From assembly GCA_002298605.1 (NCBI GenBank), contig DBKS01000029.1:1-11182 (forward strand): a stretch of DNA of 11,182 nucleotides, written 5' to 3'. Below, piece after piece: positions 1 through 6,807 of this stretch. The notes beneath the pieces are model-generated. The model saw only the letters and a list, made by a program, of their open reading frames with translations. It made no database searches and had not been told where the DNA came from. Positions within the stretch are counted from its first letter, which is position 1, and each line of letters starts with the position of its first letter. This stretch comes from Bifidobacterium sp. UBA744 (GTDB taxonomy: Bacteria; Actinomycetota; Actinomycetes; Actinomycetales; Bifidobacteriaceae). A program made the position numbers and the translations under genes.

Positions 1-275
1 ACACCATCACCCCTGACGGCCTTGGCCGCGACGAGGAAGAGCGCATCGGCAACCTGGTCGGCATCCTGGACGCCGGCAACGGCCACGGCCTCTACCACGC
101 GAACATCAACGTTCTGCGCAAGGAGACCATGGAGGACGCCGTCGAGCATCCCGAAAAGTACCCGCACCTGACCGTGCGCGTCTCCGGCTACGCTGTGAAC
201 TTTGTGAAGCTCACCAAGGAGCAGCAGCTCGACGTGATCTCCCGTACCTTCCACCAGGGTGCCGTCACCGACTGA
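1..275 (+). CDS. pflB: Pyruvate formate-lyase (formate acetyltransferase), C-terminal 90 residues; 5' end outside window
   Basis: Reading starts at codon 3-5 and ends at TGA 273-275. PFL converts pyruvate and CoA to acetyl-CoA and formate in the cytoplasm under anaerobic conditions, using a glycyl radical. The fragment holds the family's C-terminal glycyl-radical motif RVSGYAV; the Gly codon is at 186-188, 28 residues before the end, close to the spacing in E. coli PflB (Gly734 of 760). The preceding stretch, with [14 protein letters not shown] and the run up to [13 protein letters not shown], is typical of true PFL rather than a diol dehydratase. The active-site cysteine pair lies upstream, outside the window. 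The activase gene pflA follows on the same strand after 279 bp, which supports the call. Confidence 0.96.
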   Translation, partial: TITPDGLGRDEEERIGNLVGILDAGNGHGLYHANINVLRKETMEDAVEHPEKYPHLTVRVSGYAVNFVKLTKEQQLDVISRTFHQGAVTD

Positions 276-324
276 TTCACTCAGCCTGTGACCGGCTCTC
301 CGAGGTAAGGCTCGGATGAGGTAA

Positions 325-369
325 GACGCAAACGATGGGGCGGATCCTTAGGGGTCTGCCCCATTCGTC
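325..369 (+). terminator. Hairpin terminator downstream of pflB
   Basis: Positions 335-347 pair with 352-364 as a 13-bp stem containing two G-U pairs, closed by the four-base loop TTAG (348-351). GACG at 325-328 and CGTC at 366-369 can extend the base across a small internal loop. A weaker 6-bp hairpin (299-304 with 311-316) lies just upstream. The trailing strand is only mildly T-rich, so this is not a textbook U-tract terminator, but its place 60 bp after the pflB stop fits termination or 3'-end protection of an abundant mRNA. Confidence 0.55.
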
Positions 370-435
370 GTCTGTGTGCCCGGTGTCTCGGCATGCGTGA
401 GAAGCGGGGAAAGGGAAGTGTCGCGCGTGACCTGC

Positions 436-461
436 GCCACATCGTGAGCAAGGCCACATCG
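436..461. repeat. Direct repeat GCCACATCG x2 upstream of pflA
   Basis: The 9-mer GCCACATCG occurs at 436-444 and again at 453-461, 17 bp apart, in the pflB-pflA gap about 95-120 bp before the pflA start. Paired direct repeats can be regulator sites, but two 9-mers in 279 bp may also be chance. No known operator is recognised. Confidence 0.25.
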
Positions 462-501
462 CCATAACGGCGTGCCACCGGCTGCGGCGGGAAAAGGGCA
501 A

Positions 502-507
502 TACAAT
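502..507 (+). promoter_or_regulatory. Possible -10 element of pflA (TACAAT)
   Basis: TACAAT matches the TATAAT consensus at five of six positions and sits 47 bp before the pflA ATG. No convincing -35 box lies 16-18 bp upstream. A perfect TTGACA at 520-525 has no -10 at the right distance, because the expected place is the ribosome binding site. With a terminator-like hairpin behind pflB, pflA probably has its own promoter, but the exact site is uncertain. Confidence 0.25.
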
Positions 508-554
508 GAACTGCAGGTATTGACATAACGACACATGAATGCAGGAGGACGAGG

Positions 555-1436
555 ATGTCTGCCACCACTCAGTTCCGCACCACCACACGGCACATGCTGA
601 AGGAATCGAAGGAATACGCCAGCCAGACCCTCATGGGCGGTCTCTCGGGCTTCGAGTCGCCGATCGGACTTGACCGAAGGGATCGCATCGCGGCCCTGAG
701 AACCGGCGACATCGGTTTCGTCCATTCCTGGGACATCAACACTTCGGTCGATGGTCCGGGCACGCGCATGACGGTGTTCATGTCCGGATGCCCGTTGCGC
801 TGCCAGTACTGCCAGAATCCCGATACCTGGAAGATGCGCGACGGCCAGCCTGTGTATCTGGACGCGATGATCAAGAAAGTCGACCGATATAAGGATCTGT
901 TCAAAGCCACCAATGGCGGCATCACCTTCTCCGGCGGCGAATCCATGATGCAGCCCGCGTTCGTCTCCCGCGTGTTCCATGCGGCCAGGGAGATGGGCGT
1001 GCACACCTGCCTCGACACCTCGGGCTTCCTGAACGCCAATTACACGGACGAGATGATCGAGGACATCGACCTGTGCCTGCTTGACGTCAAATCCGGCAAC
1101 GAGGAGACCTATCAGAAGGTCACTGGTGGCACGCTGGCGCCGACCATCGAATTCGGCCATCGACTGGCCAAGGCAGGCAAGAAGATCTGGGTGCGATTCG
1201 TGCTGGTTCCCGGCTTGACCGATTCCGAGGAGAATGTCGACCAGGTGGCGAAGATCTGCGCGTCGTTCGGTGACGCCCTCGAGCATGTGGACGTCTTGGG
1301 CTTCCACCAGCTCGGCCGCCCGAAGTGGCATGAGCTGCGCATCCCGTATTCGCTGGAGAATCAGAAGGGACCCTCGGCCAAACTGCGCGAACGCGTGTCC
1401 AACCAGTTCAAGGATTATGGCCTGACGGTGTACTGA
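555..1436 (+). CDS. pflA: Pyruvate formate-lyase activating enzyme (radical SAM), 293 aa
   Basis: PflA uses a [4Fe-4S] cluster and S-adenosylmethionine to abstract hydrogen from the conserved glycine of PflB, switching it on anaerobically. The radical-SAM motif CxxxCxxC is present as CPLRCQYC with C79, C83 and C86. The following NPDTW matches the activase family, and GGE in SGGES (127-130) is the SAM-binding motif. SVDGPGTRM before the cysteines is the family's usual lead-in. The ATG at 555 is preceded by AGGAGG at 543-548 with 6 bp spacing. E. coli PflA is 246 aa with its first cluster Cys at position 30, so this protein carries about 49 extra N-terminal residues. The later Met14 and Met27 lack a comparable ribosome site, so the long start is preferred. 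Its partner pflB is immediately upstream. Confidence 0.96.
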   Translation: MSATTQFRTTTRHMLKESKEYASQTLMGGLSGFESPIGLDRRDRIAALRTGDIGFVHSWDINTSVDGPGTRMTVFMSGCPLRCQYCQNPDTWKMRDGQPVYLDAMIKKVDRYKDLFKATNGGITFSGGESMMQPAFVSRVFHAAREMGVHTCLDTSGFLNANYTDEMIEDIDLCLLDVKSGNEETYQKVTGGTLAPTIEFGHRLAKAGKKIWVRFVLVPGLTDSEENVDQVAKICASFGDALEHVDVLGFHQLGRPKWHELRIPYSLENQKGPSAKLRERVSNQFKDYGLTVY

Positions 1437-1460
1437 CCGTGTACTGAGCGTGTACTGAGC
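1428..1460 (+). repeat. Three tandem 11-bp units covering the pflA stop codon
   Basis: GTGTACTGACC (1428-1438) is followed by GTGTACTGAGC twice (1439-1449 and 1450-1460). The first unit encodes the last residues and stop of PflA. Because the unit is 11 bp, its three TGA triplets (1434, 1445 and 1456) fall in three different frames. The pattern looks like slippage duplication of the gene end; copy number may vary between strains. Confidence 0.85.
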
Positions 1461-1540
1461 GGCGGGCTCATCTGAAGGAATCCATGAAACCGACGGTGTC
1501 AATACGGCGATTTCAGGCTGGAGGAATCTAGCCTTGAAGT

Positions 1541-2146
1541 ATGGCTGACATCTATCAGTTTCCCCGAGCCTCAGGGATTCGAGGCTCGGGGATTGCGGAT
1601 GTGACGCGGGCGGTGGACTGCACCTCGCCGGCGCGATCCGGCAAGGTGCCTGAAACGGTGTGGCGTGCAGTCGAAACGGTTCGCGCCATGCCTCGTCTCG
1701 CAGGGGTTCGGTATCGGGAGATCCCCGTGCCGACGGCACTGTGCGATTATGGCATAGGCGTGGAACTGTCATGCGACAGGCATGAGTCCTCCGGCTGGGT
1801 GATGGTGCTGTTCGACTGCGAGCCCCGACGTGAATGGCATGGCCATTGGCGTTGCGTTGCCTTCGCATCCATGCCGATGGACGCCGGTGAAATTGATGCC
1901 CTCACCACGCATATGACATGGGACGACGTGCATGAGACCTTGGTGGGCATTGGCGTCCGTCCGGATGATATCGGCGGCACGATAACGATGACGCGCAACA
2001 CGTCGTTCGGCACGCTTGAGGGGGAATCGGTGAGCTGCGAAATGCGCGTGTCATGGACCCCTGCCACCATGGGGGACCGGGATGTCGACGCGGGTCGGCA
2101 GATCAATGCCTGGGGACGGGCCATGCTCGACATGCGTGCATCCTGA
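1541..2146 (+). CDS. DUF3000 family protein, 201 aa, function unknown
   Basis: The protein resembles the actinobacterial DUF3000 family, commonly found beside ribonuclease D as it is here. From about residue 38, the stretches VWRAVETVRAMP, REIPVP, GIGVEL, WHGHWRCVAF, GGTITMT and the late RVSWTPA follow the family pattern. There is no signal peptide or membrane segment, so it is probably cytosolic. Its biochemical function is not known. The ATG at 1541 is the only upstream in-frame start, since TGA lies at 1535-1537. Its ribosome site GGAGGA (1520-1525) is 15 bp away, which is long. A GTG at 1601 (residue 21) would keep the whole domain and is a real alternative, because a perfect inverted repeat occupies 1561-1592. 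rnd follows after 119 bp on the same strand. Confidence 0.85.
   Translation: MADIYQFPRASGIRGSGIADVTRAVDCTSPARSGKVPETVWRAVETVRAMPRLAGVRYREIPVPTALCDYGIGVELSCDRHESSGWVMVLFDCEPRREWHGHWRCVAFASMPMDAGEIDALTTHMTWDDVHETLVGIGVRPDDIGGTITMTRNTSFGTLEGESVSCEMRVSWTPATMGDRDVDAGRQINAWGRAMLDMRAS
1561..1592. repeat. Perfect 12-bp inverted repeat at the start of the DUF3000 gene
   Basis: TCCCCGAGCCTC (1561-1572) is the exact reverse complement of GAGGCTCGGGGA (1581-1592), with an 8-bp loop at 1573-1580. The predicted GC-rich stem covers codons 7-18 of the assigned DUF3000 frame. It could be a terminator or attenuator after pflA if translation really starts at GTG 1601, or an mRNA structure damping translation. 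No T tract follows on the plus strand. Confidence 0.7.
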
Positions 2147-2210
2147 CCGGGCCGGAATCGCAGATGACCGTATTTGCGAGATGCGGCACGTAGCCATATG
2201 AGGTACTGGC

Positions 2211-2237
2211 GGAAGTCTGGACGGCATGCCGACTTCC
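2211..2237 (+). promoter_or_regulatory. Hairpin in the DUF3000-rnd gap
   Basis: GGAAGTC (2211-2217) pairs perfectly with GACTTCC (2231-2237). The loop is 13 bp and is largely taken up by the palindrome CGGCATGCCG, which runs to 2231. The hairpin ends 13 bp before the rnd ribosome binding site. It may be a weak terminator, an RNA processing site or part of the rnd leader. It lacks a T tract, so the role is open. Confidence 0.35.
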
Positions 2238-2265
2238 CCGTGATTTACGAAAAGGAGTCATCCCT

Positions 2266-3555
2266 GTGAAGCCGGAACATGAACCGCGCTTGCTCGCCGA
2301 ACCACGAGGGGGTGTTCCCGAAGTCATCGATACGCTTGACGGATTCAGACGCATGGTCCAACGATTCGCACGGGCAGGCGGATCGGTGGCTGCGGACGCC
2401 GAACGGGCTTCCGGATTCCGGTATGGCCATGAGGACTGGCTGGTGCAGTTCAAACGCGAAGGCGCCGGTATTGCGCTGGTCGATCCGGTGGCCCTGTCCA
2501 GGGAGGGCGGAGACTGGCTCAGCTTCAACATGGCGGTAGGGGACGCCACATGGATCATCCATGACTCGCTGCAGGACCTTCCCGGATTCGCCGATCTCGG
2601 GATGAAGCCGAAAGCCCTGTTCGACACGGAAATCGCCGCTCGGATGCTGGGACTGCACCGATTCGGGCTGGCCGCCGTCACCGAGCACTATCTCGGATTG
2701 ACGCTCGCCAAAGAGCATTCGGCGGCTGATTGGTCATACCGTCCATTGCCTAGAGACTGGCGCAACTATGCGGCGCTGGACGTCGAATTGCTGATCGAGC
2801 TGGAGACGGCCATGAGGCGGGATCTCAAGGCCAGCGGCAAAGACGGGTGGGCCGCCGAGGAATTCGCCTTTCTGCTCGGCAAAGGCATGCGGCCCCGGGA
2901 AACGCCCGAACAGCCGTGGCGGCACATTTCGCGCATCAATGTGCTGGGAAAGGACGCCAGGGGCCTGGCCGTCGCCCGGGAGCTGTGGATTCGCCGCGAC
3001 GAGATAGCGAGGGCGCACGATATTGCGCCAAGTCTGCTGCTCGCTGACTCGTCCATTATCGAAGCCGCGGTGAAGAAGCCTCATAACGCAAGGGAATTCC
3101 GTGCCGTGCGCTCCCTGAACGAGCGCGTACGCATCCATATGGGCGACGATCGCGACAAAATGTTCGAACGGTATGCGCCGATCCAGCGTTCGGTCAAGCC
3201 GAGCGTCTGGAAGGACGCGATCGCCCGCGCCCTGGCCCTGAAGGAATCCGAGCTGCCCGTCCGCACGGCGGGGCACCCCGGCGACGAGGGGAACGCACCG
3301 CGATCCATGCGCTACTGGCAGGAGAAGCATCCGGAACGGTACCGCACGCTGCAGCAGGCGCGTGCGGTGGTCAACCAGATCGCCGAAGACACGCGCACCC
3401 CGGCCGACGTGATCATCAAACCGCAGATTATCCGCAACTTGTGCTGGACGGACAATCCCGGGCAACGCGATGTGGCCGAGTTCCTCGCCGAGCAGGGCGC
3501 GCGTCGCTGGCAGGTGAATCTGCTGGCAAAATCCGTGACCCGCGCTATCATGTAG
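2266..3555 (+). CDS. rnd: Ribonuclease D family 3'-5' exonuclease with HRDC domain, 429 aa
   Basis: RNase D trims 3' ends of stable RNA such as tRNA precursors, using two metal ions held by a DEDDy site. Exo I is at D44 and E46 (AADAERASG). Exo II is around HDSLQDLPGF, with D104 as the likely ligand. Exo III is YAALD with Y168 and D172. After the nuclease domain (about 20-185), an HRDC-type nucleic-acid-binding helical domain lies roughly at 225-300. The C-terminal third contains a further helical segment as in actinobacterial homologues, which are longer than E. coli Rnd (375 aa). The start is GTG at 2266, preceded by AAAGGAG (2251-2257) with 8 bp spacing. It lies 119 bp after the DUF3000 gene and 52 bp before tig. 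The name is by family; the substrate in this organism is inferred. Confidence 0.92.
   Translation: MKPEHEPRLLAEPRGGVPEVIDTLDGFRRMVQRFARAGGSVAADAERASGFRYGHEDWLVQFKREGAGIALVDPVALSREGGDWLSFNMAVGDATWIIHDSLQDLPGFADLGMKPKALFDTEIAARMLGLHRFGLAAVTEHYLGLTLAKEHSAADWSYRPLPRDWRNYAALDVELLIELETAMRRDLKASGKDGWAAEEFAFLLGKGMRPRETPEQPWRHISRINVLGKDARGLAVARELWIRRDEIARAHDIAPSLLLADSSIIEAAVKKPHNAREFRAVRSLNERVRIHMGDDRDKMFERYAPIQRSVKPSVWKDAIARALALKESELPVRTAGHPGDEGNAPRSMRYWQEKHPERYRTLQQARAVVNQIAEDTRTPADVIIKPQIIRNLCWTDNPGQRDVAEFLAEQGARRWQVNLLAKSVTRAIM
3523..3551 (+). promoter_or_regulatory. Predicted sigma-70-type promoter for tig inside the 3' end of rnd
   Basis: CTGGCA at 3523-3528 (four of six to TTGACA) and TATCAT at 3546-3551 (five of six to TATAAT) are separated by exactly 17 bp. 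Transcription would start near 3558, giving a tig leader of about 50 nt. The site lies within the last codons of rnd, so tig could be expressed strongly and independently of rnd. Confidence 0.4.
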
Positions 3556-3607
3556 AGGTTGCCTTAATGGCAGAACTGTATGGTTTCAAGAATATTGGAG
3601 CGTAAGC

Positions 3608-4996
3608 GTGAAAATCAGCGTTCGTAACCTCGAGCCGACCAAGGTGAAGCTCACCGTCACTGTCGATCCCGAAGAGTTTAACCCGTACCTCGACACCGCC
3701 CGCAAGGAGATCGCCAAGCAGGTCAACGTCCCCGGTTTCCGTAAGGGTCATGTGCCCGGCAAGATCATCGACCAGCGCTTCGGCTTCGGTGCCGTGGCCG
3801 GCGAGGCTGTGAACGCCGCCGTCCCGGAACTGTATTCCAAGGCCCTCGAGGAGAAGAAGATCCACCCGATGGCCCAGCCCGAGCTGGATGTGCAGGACGT
3901 GCCCCAGTCCGCCAAGGACGACACCAAGCTGAAGTTCGTGGCCACCGTCGAGCGTCGTCCCGACATCGAGCTGCCGAAGCTTGACGGCATGGTCGTCGAG
4001 GTCGCCCAGCCCGAGGTGAGCGACGACGACGTGGCGAAGCGTCTTGAAAACCTCCGCCAGCGTTTCGGCACCCTGGTGGGCGTCGATCGTCCGGCCGCCA
4101 AGGGCGATTTCGCCAATATCGACCTTGATGCGCAGATCGACGGCGAATCCGTGGACTCCCAGGAGGGCGTGAGCTACGAGCTCGGTTCCGGCACCATGCT
4201 TGACGGTATCGACGAGGCCTTGGAAGGCCTGTCCGCCGGTGAGGAGACCACCTTCGAATCCACCCTGCAGGGTGGCGACCACGAGGGCGAAAAGGCCCAG
4301 GTCAAGGTGAAGGTCAACTCCGTGAAGACCGAGGAGCTTCCGGAACTCGACGATGACTTCGCCCAGGAAGCCTCCGAGTTCGACACCTTGGATGAGCTCA
4401 AGGCCGATATCCGCAAGCAGTGCGAGGCCGATCTCGAGGCCCGTCAGGCCACCGACGCGCGCGACGCCTTCATCGCCAAGCTGCAGGAGGGCCTGGAGAT
4501 TCCGGTGCCGAAGGGCGTGAAGAAGGAAGCCGTCGAGCAGCAGCTCAAGGGCATGACCCCCGATCCGGAGAAGGCCACCAAGGAGCAGAAGGCCCAGGCC
4601 GAGGAAACCGTTGAGAAGGAGCTCAAGGACCAGATCGTGCTCGACGTGCTGTCCGAGCAGATGGACGTCACCGTCTCCCAGAACGAGGTCTTCCAGTTCC
4701 TCGCCTCCATCGCCCAGCAGTACGGCATGGAGCCGAACGCGTTCATCAACGCGATCATCAAGAACGGCCAGATCGGCTCCGCCGTGCAGGAAGTCGGCCG
4801 CTCCAAGGGCATGGTCGCCGGCATGAAGGCCGTTACCTTCAAGAACCCGAACGGCGACGTGCTCGATCTGTCCAAGTATCTTGGCGAGGTTGAGGAGAAT
4901 GAAGAGGATCAGTCCGTCGAGGCCGCTTCCGCCGCCGCCGCCGTGGCCGATGAAATCGCCAAGAAGGACGATGACAAGGCCGACGACGCCGAATGA
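3608..4996 (+). CDS. tig: Trigger factor, ribosome-associated chaperone, 462 aa
   Basis: Trigger factor binds ribosomal protein L23 at the exit tunnel and shields nascent chains. The N-terminal ribosome-binding domain (about 1-115) has the signature GFRKGHVP with F44-R45-K46, at the same numbering as E. coli. An FKBP-type peptidyl-prolyl isomerase domain follows at about 165-243, from KGDFANIDLD through the ELGSGTMLDGIDEAL region to VNSVK. The C-terminal helical chaperone domain comes next. The last 40 or so residues form an acidic, Ala-rich, low-complexity tail ending KKDDDKADDAE, common in actinobacterial Tig. The GTG start at 3608 has TGGAG at 3596-3600 with 7 bp spacing. The gene is followed by a strong hairpin terminator and then thrC, rather than the clpP genes that follow tig in many bacteria. 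Confidence 0.98.
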   Translation: MKISVRNLEPTKVKLTVTVDPEEFNPYLDTARKEIAKQVNVPGFRKGHVPGKIIDQRFGFGAVAGEAVNAAVPELYSKALEEKKIHPMAQPELDVQDVPQSAKDDTKLKFVATVERRPDIELPKLDGMVVEVAQPEVSDDDVAKRLENLRQRFGTLVGVDRPAAKGDFANIDLDAQIDGESVDSQEGVSYELGSGTMLDGIDEALEGLSAGEETTFESTLQGGDHEGEKAQVKVKVNSVKTEELPELDDDFAQEASEFDTLDELKADIRKQCEADLEARQATDARDAFIAKLQEGLEIPVPKGVKKEAVEQQLKGMTPDPEKATKEQKAQAEETVEKELKDQIVLDVLSEQMDVTVSQNEVFQFLASIAQQYGMEPNAFINAIIKNGQIGSAVQEVGRSKGMVAGMKAVTFKNPNGDVLDLSKYLGEVEENEEDQSVEAASAAAAVADEIAKKDDDKADDAE

Positions 4997-5056
4997 GCCG
5001 GAGCCGGGACGTCTTGATCCGTTGAGGGCATGACGCCTTCGGTGATCTTCGCTTGG

Positions 5057-5097
5057 TGGGGGTTTGGGATTCCATATGGGATTTCGAACCCCCATTT
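5057..5097 (+). terminator. Strong hairpin terminator of tig
   Basis: Positions 5057-5073 pair with 5078-5094 without a mismatch (17 bp, several G-U pairs), closed by the loop ATAT. The base of the stem is TGGGGGTT against AACCCCCA, followed by TTT (5095-5097) and a moderately T-rich stretch. The upper stem includes two near copies of TGGGATTYC, 12 bp apart, which pair with each other partly by wobble pairs. It lies 61 bp past the tig stop. Confidence 0.8.
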
Positions 5098-5130
5098 GCG
5101 TTCCTGCCGCAGGCTTCGCTGCGTCGGCGC

Positions 5131-5160
5131 TGGAACGCTGCCCACGGTGCGGGGTACACT
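5131..5160 (+). promoter_or_regulatory. Possible thrC promoter (-10 TACACT)
   Basis: TACACT at 5155-5160 fits a -10 element (four of six). A poor -35-like TGGAAC lies at 5131-5136 with 18 bp between. Since a terminator stands upstream at 5057-5097, thrC needs its own promoter somewhere between there and 5201, and this is the best candidate seen. The 8-mer TACACTGG recurs before prs. Confidence 0.35.
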
Positions 5161-5200
5161 GGGGTGCGTTCGCAACCGCTCGGATAAAAGGATTGACGCT

Positions 5201-6691
5201 GTGACGACTACGTTCCACTCCACCCGTTCCACCACCGATTCGTTGACCTCCAAGCAGGCAATCCGCAAAGGCATCGCCGATGATGGCGGCCTGTTCGTGT
5301 CCGACTCACTGGGCGAGCGCAAGGTTGATCTGGCCAACATCGCCGCCAAAAGCTACCAGCAAATCGCCTATGACGTGCTGTCCGTGCTGCTGCCCGATTA
5401 CGGCGAGGAGGAACTCGCCGCCTGCATCAGGGAAGCCTATGGCGACCAGTGGTCCGATCCCGCCATCACCCCGCTCAAGCCGTTGGGGGATGATTTCGTG
5501 CTTGAGCTGTTCAATGGCCCCACCTCGGCATTCAAGGACGTGGCCCTGCAGATCCTGCCGCGATTCATGGCCCGGACCGGTTCCGCCGGTTCCGTCGCCG
5601 ACGAAAAGATCATGATTCTGACGGCTACGTCCGGCGACACCGGCAAGGCCGCGCTGGCCGGTTTCGCCGACGCCGCGGGCACGGGCATCACCGTCTTTTA
5701 TCCCGAAGGCAAGGTCAGCCAGGTTCAGGAACTGCAGATGACCACCCAGGTCGGTGCCAATGTGCGGGTTGCCGCCGTCAAGGGCAATTTCGACGACGCC
5801 CAGTCGGCCGTCAAGCGCATTTTCGGCGACAAGGCCCTGTCGGACAAGCTGGCCGCCGATTCCCATGTGGTGCTGTCCTCCGCGAATTCGATCAACGTGG
5901 GACGTCTGGTGCCGCAGGTTGTCTACTACTTCTCCGCCTACGCCCAGTTGCTGCAGCAGCAGGTCATCAATACGGGCGATGAGGTGGAATTCGTGGTTCC
6001 CACCGGCAACTTCGGCGACATTCTCGCCGGGTATTACGCCAAGATGCTCGGTCTGCCCGTGAAGCATCTGGTGGTCGCATCCGACAAGAACAACGTGCTC
6101 TTCGACTTCCTGACCACGGGCTCCTACAACCGCAACCGACCGTTTTTCCAGACGATCAGCCCCTCGATGGACATCCTCATCTCGTCGAACCTCGAGCGCA
6201 TGCTGTACTACTTCGCCGAGAAGGACACCCGTCTGATCGCCATGCTGATGAACGATCTCAAGGACTATGGCTGCTACGAGGTGCCCGAGGAGCTGCTGGC
6301 CAAGATCCGCCACGTCTTCGGCAGTGGCTGGGCCGATGAGGATCAGGTGCGCGGGGCGATCGCCGATTGCTGGAAGAAGAACCACTACGTCATCGATCCG
6401 CACACGGCCTGTGGCTACTACGTCATGCAGCAGATGCCCGCCGATCCGCTCACTCCGCGCGTGCTGTTGAGCACAGCCAGCCCCTATAAGTTCCCGCGTG
6501 TGGTGAACGAGGCCCTCGGCTTTGACGCCACCGGCTCCGACTTCGCCTGCATGGACGAGCTGTCCCGCCAGACCGGGACAATCGCTCCCGCCGCGCTGCG
6601 TGGCCTTGAGACCGCCGACGTTCGTTTTGACAAGGTGGTTGAGATTGACGATATGGAGGATTTCGTCGCCTCCGCCGCCCGGTCGCTCTGA
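5201..6691 (+). CDS. thrC: Threonine synthase, 496 aa
   Basis: ThrC is a PLP enzyme that converts O-phospho-L-homoserine to L-threonine and phosphate, the last step of threonine synthesis. The PLP lysine is K112 in the motif NGPTSAFKD. SGDTGKAAL (144-152) and the phosphate-binding loop PTGNFGD (267-273) follow, and SPSMDI and SSNLERMLYY (320-337) are typical of this enzyme. The N-terminal segment with TSKQAIRKGIADDGGLFV and the length of 496 aa fit the longer, yeast/E. coli-like class rather than the short plant-like class. The frame is open back to 5030, but that would read through the tig terminator. The GTG at 5201, after AAAAGGA (5186-5192) with 8 bp spacing, is chosen because the conserved protein begins here. 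It converges on focA. Confidence 0.96.
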   Translation: MTTTFHSTRSTTDSLTSKQAIRKGIADDGGLFVSDSLGERKVDLANIAAKSYQQIAYDVLSVLLPDYGEEELAACIREAYGDQWSDPAITPLKPLGDDFVLELFNGPTSAFKDVALQILPRFMARTGSAGSVADEKIMILTATSGDTGKAALAGFADAAGTGITVFYPEGKVSQVQELQMTTQVGANVRVAAVKGNFDDAQSAVKRIFGDKALSDKLAADSHVVLSSANSINVGRLVPQVVYYFSAYAQLLQQQVINTGDEVEFVVPTGNFGDILAGYYAKMLGLPVKHLVVASDKNNVLFDFLTTGSYNRNRPFFQTISPSMDILISSNLERMLYYFAEKDTRLIAMLMNDLKDYGCYEVPEELLAKIRHVFGSGWADEDQVRGAIADCWKKNHYVIDPHTACGYYVMQQMPADPLTPRVLLSTASPYKFPRVVNEALGFDATGSDFACMDELSRQTGTIAPAALRGLETADVRFDKVVEIDDMEDFVASAARSL

Positions 6692-6746
6692 CCATAGGGG
6701 GCTGCGGGTTGCGCTGGGTAATCGGCGCGACCTCGTGAATTCGACG

Positions 6747-6788
6747 TGGCAGAGGGCCGCGAGTCATACGATTCGCGGCCCTCTGCCA
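6747..6788. terminator. Terminator hairpin between thrC and focA
   Basis: Positions 6747-6765 pair with 6770-6788 as a 19-bp stem with one G-U pair and the loop ATAC; the outer 16 bp are perfect Watson-Crick. It lies 56 bp past the thrC stop. There is no clear T tract on either side. The symmetric stem between convergent genes could stop transcription from both directions. Confidence 0.75.
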
Positions 6789-6807
6789 ATGGAAGTTCGA
6801 TTATGCG

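Noticed and set aside
520..525. Perfect TTGACA as a pflA -35 box
   Set aside because: The matching -10 would fall on the AGGAGG ribosome site at 543-548, which is not -10-like, so the hexamer is probably chance.
348..1868. 506-codon open frame on the minus strand across pflA
   Set aside because: It is the antisense shadow of pflA and the DUF3000 gene in GC-rich DNA. The composition is Arg/His/Ala-rich with no recognisable domain, and pflA on the plus strand is certain.
5030..5200. 57-residue N-terminal extension of thrC
   Set aside because: The frame is open but passes through the tig terminator stem, is rich in Arg, Trp and Cys, and lacks threonine synthase similarity; the GTG at 5201 has a proper ribosome site.
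3548..5218. 556-codon minus-strand open frame opposite tig
   Set aside because: It is a Leu/Gly/Asp/His-rich, low-complexity translation produced by the biased codon use of tig on the other strand, with no domain and no ribosome site.
5306..6403. 365-codon minus-strand open frame opposite thrC
   Set aside because: It is an antisense shadow of thrC. The opposite strand carries clear threonine synthase motifs throughout.
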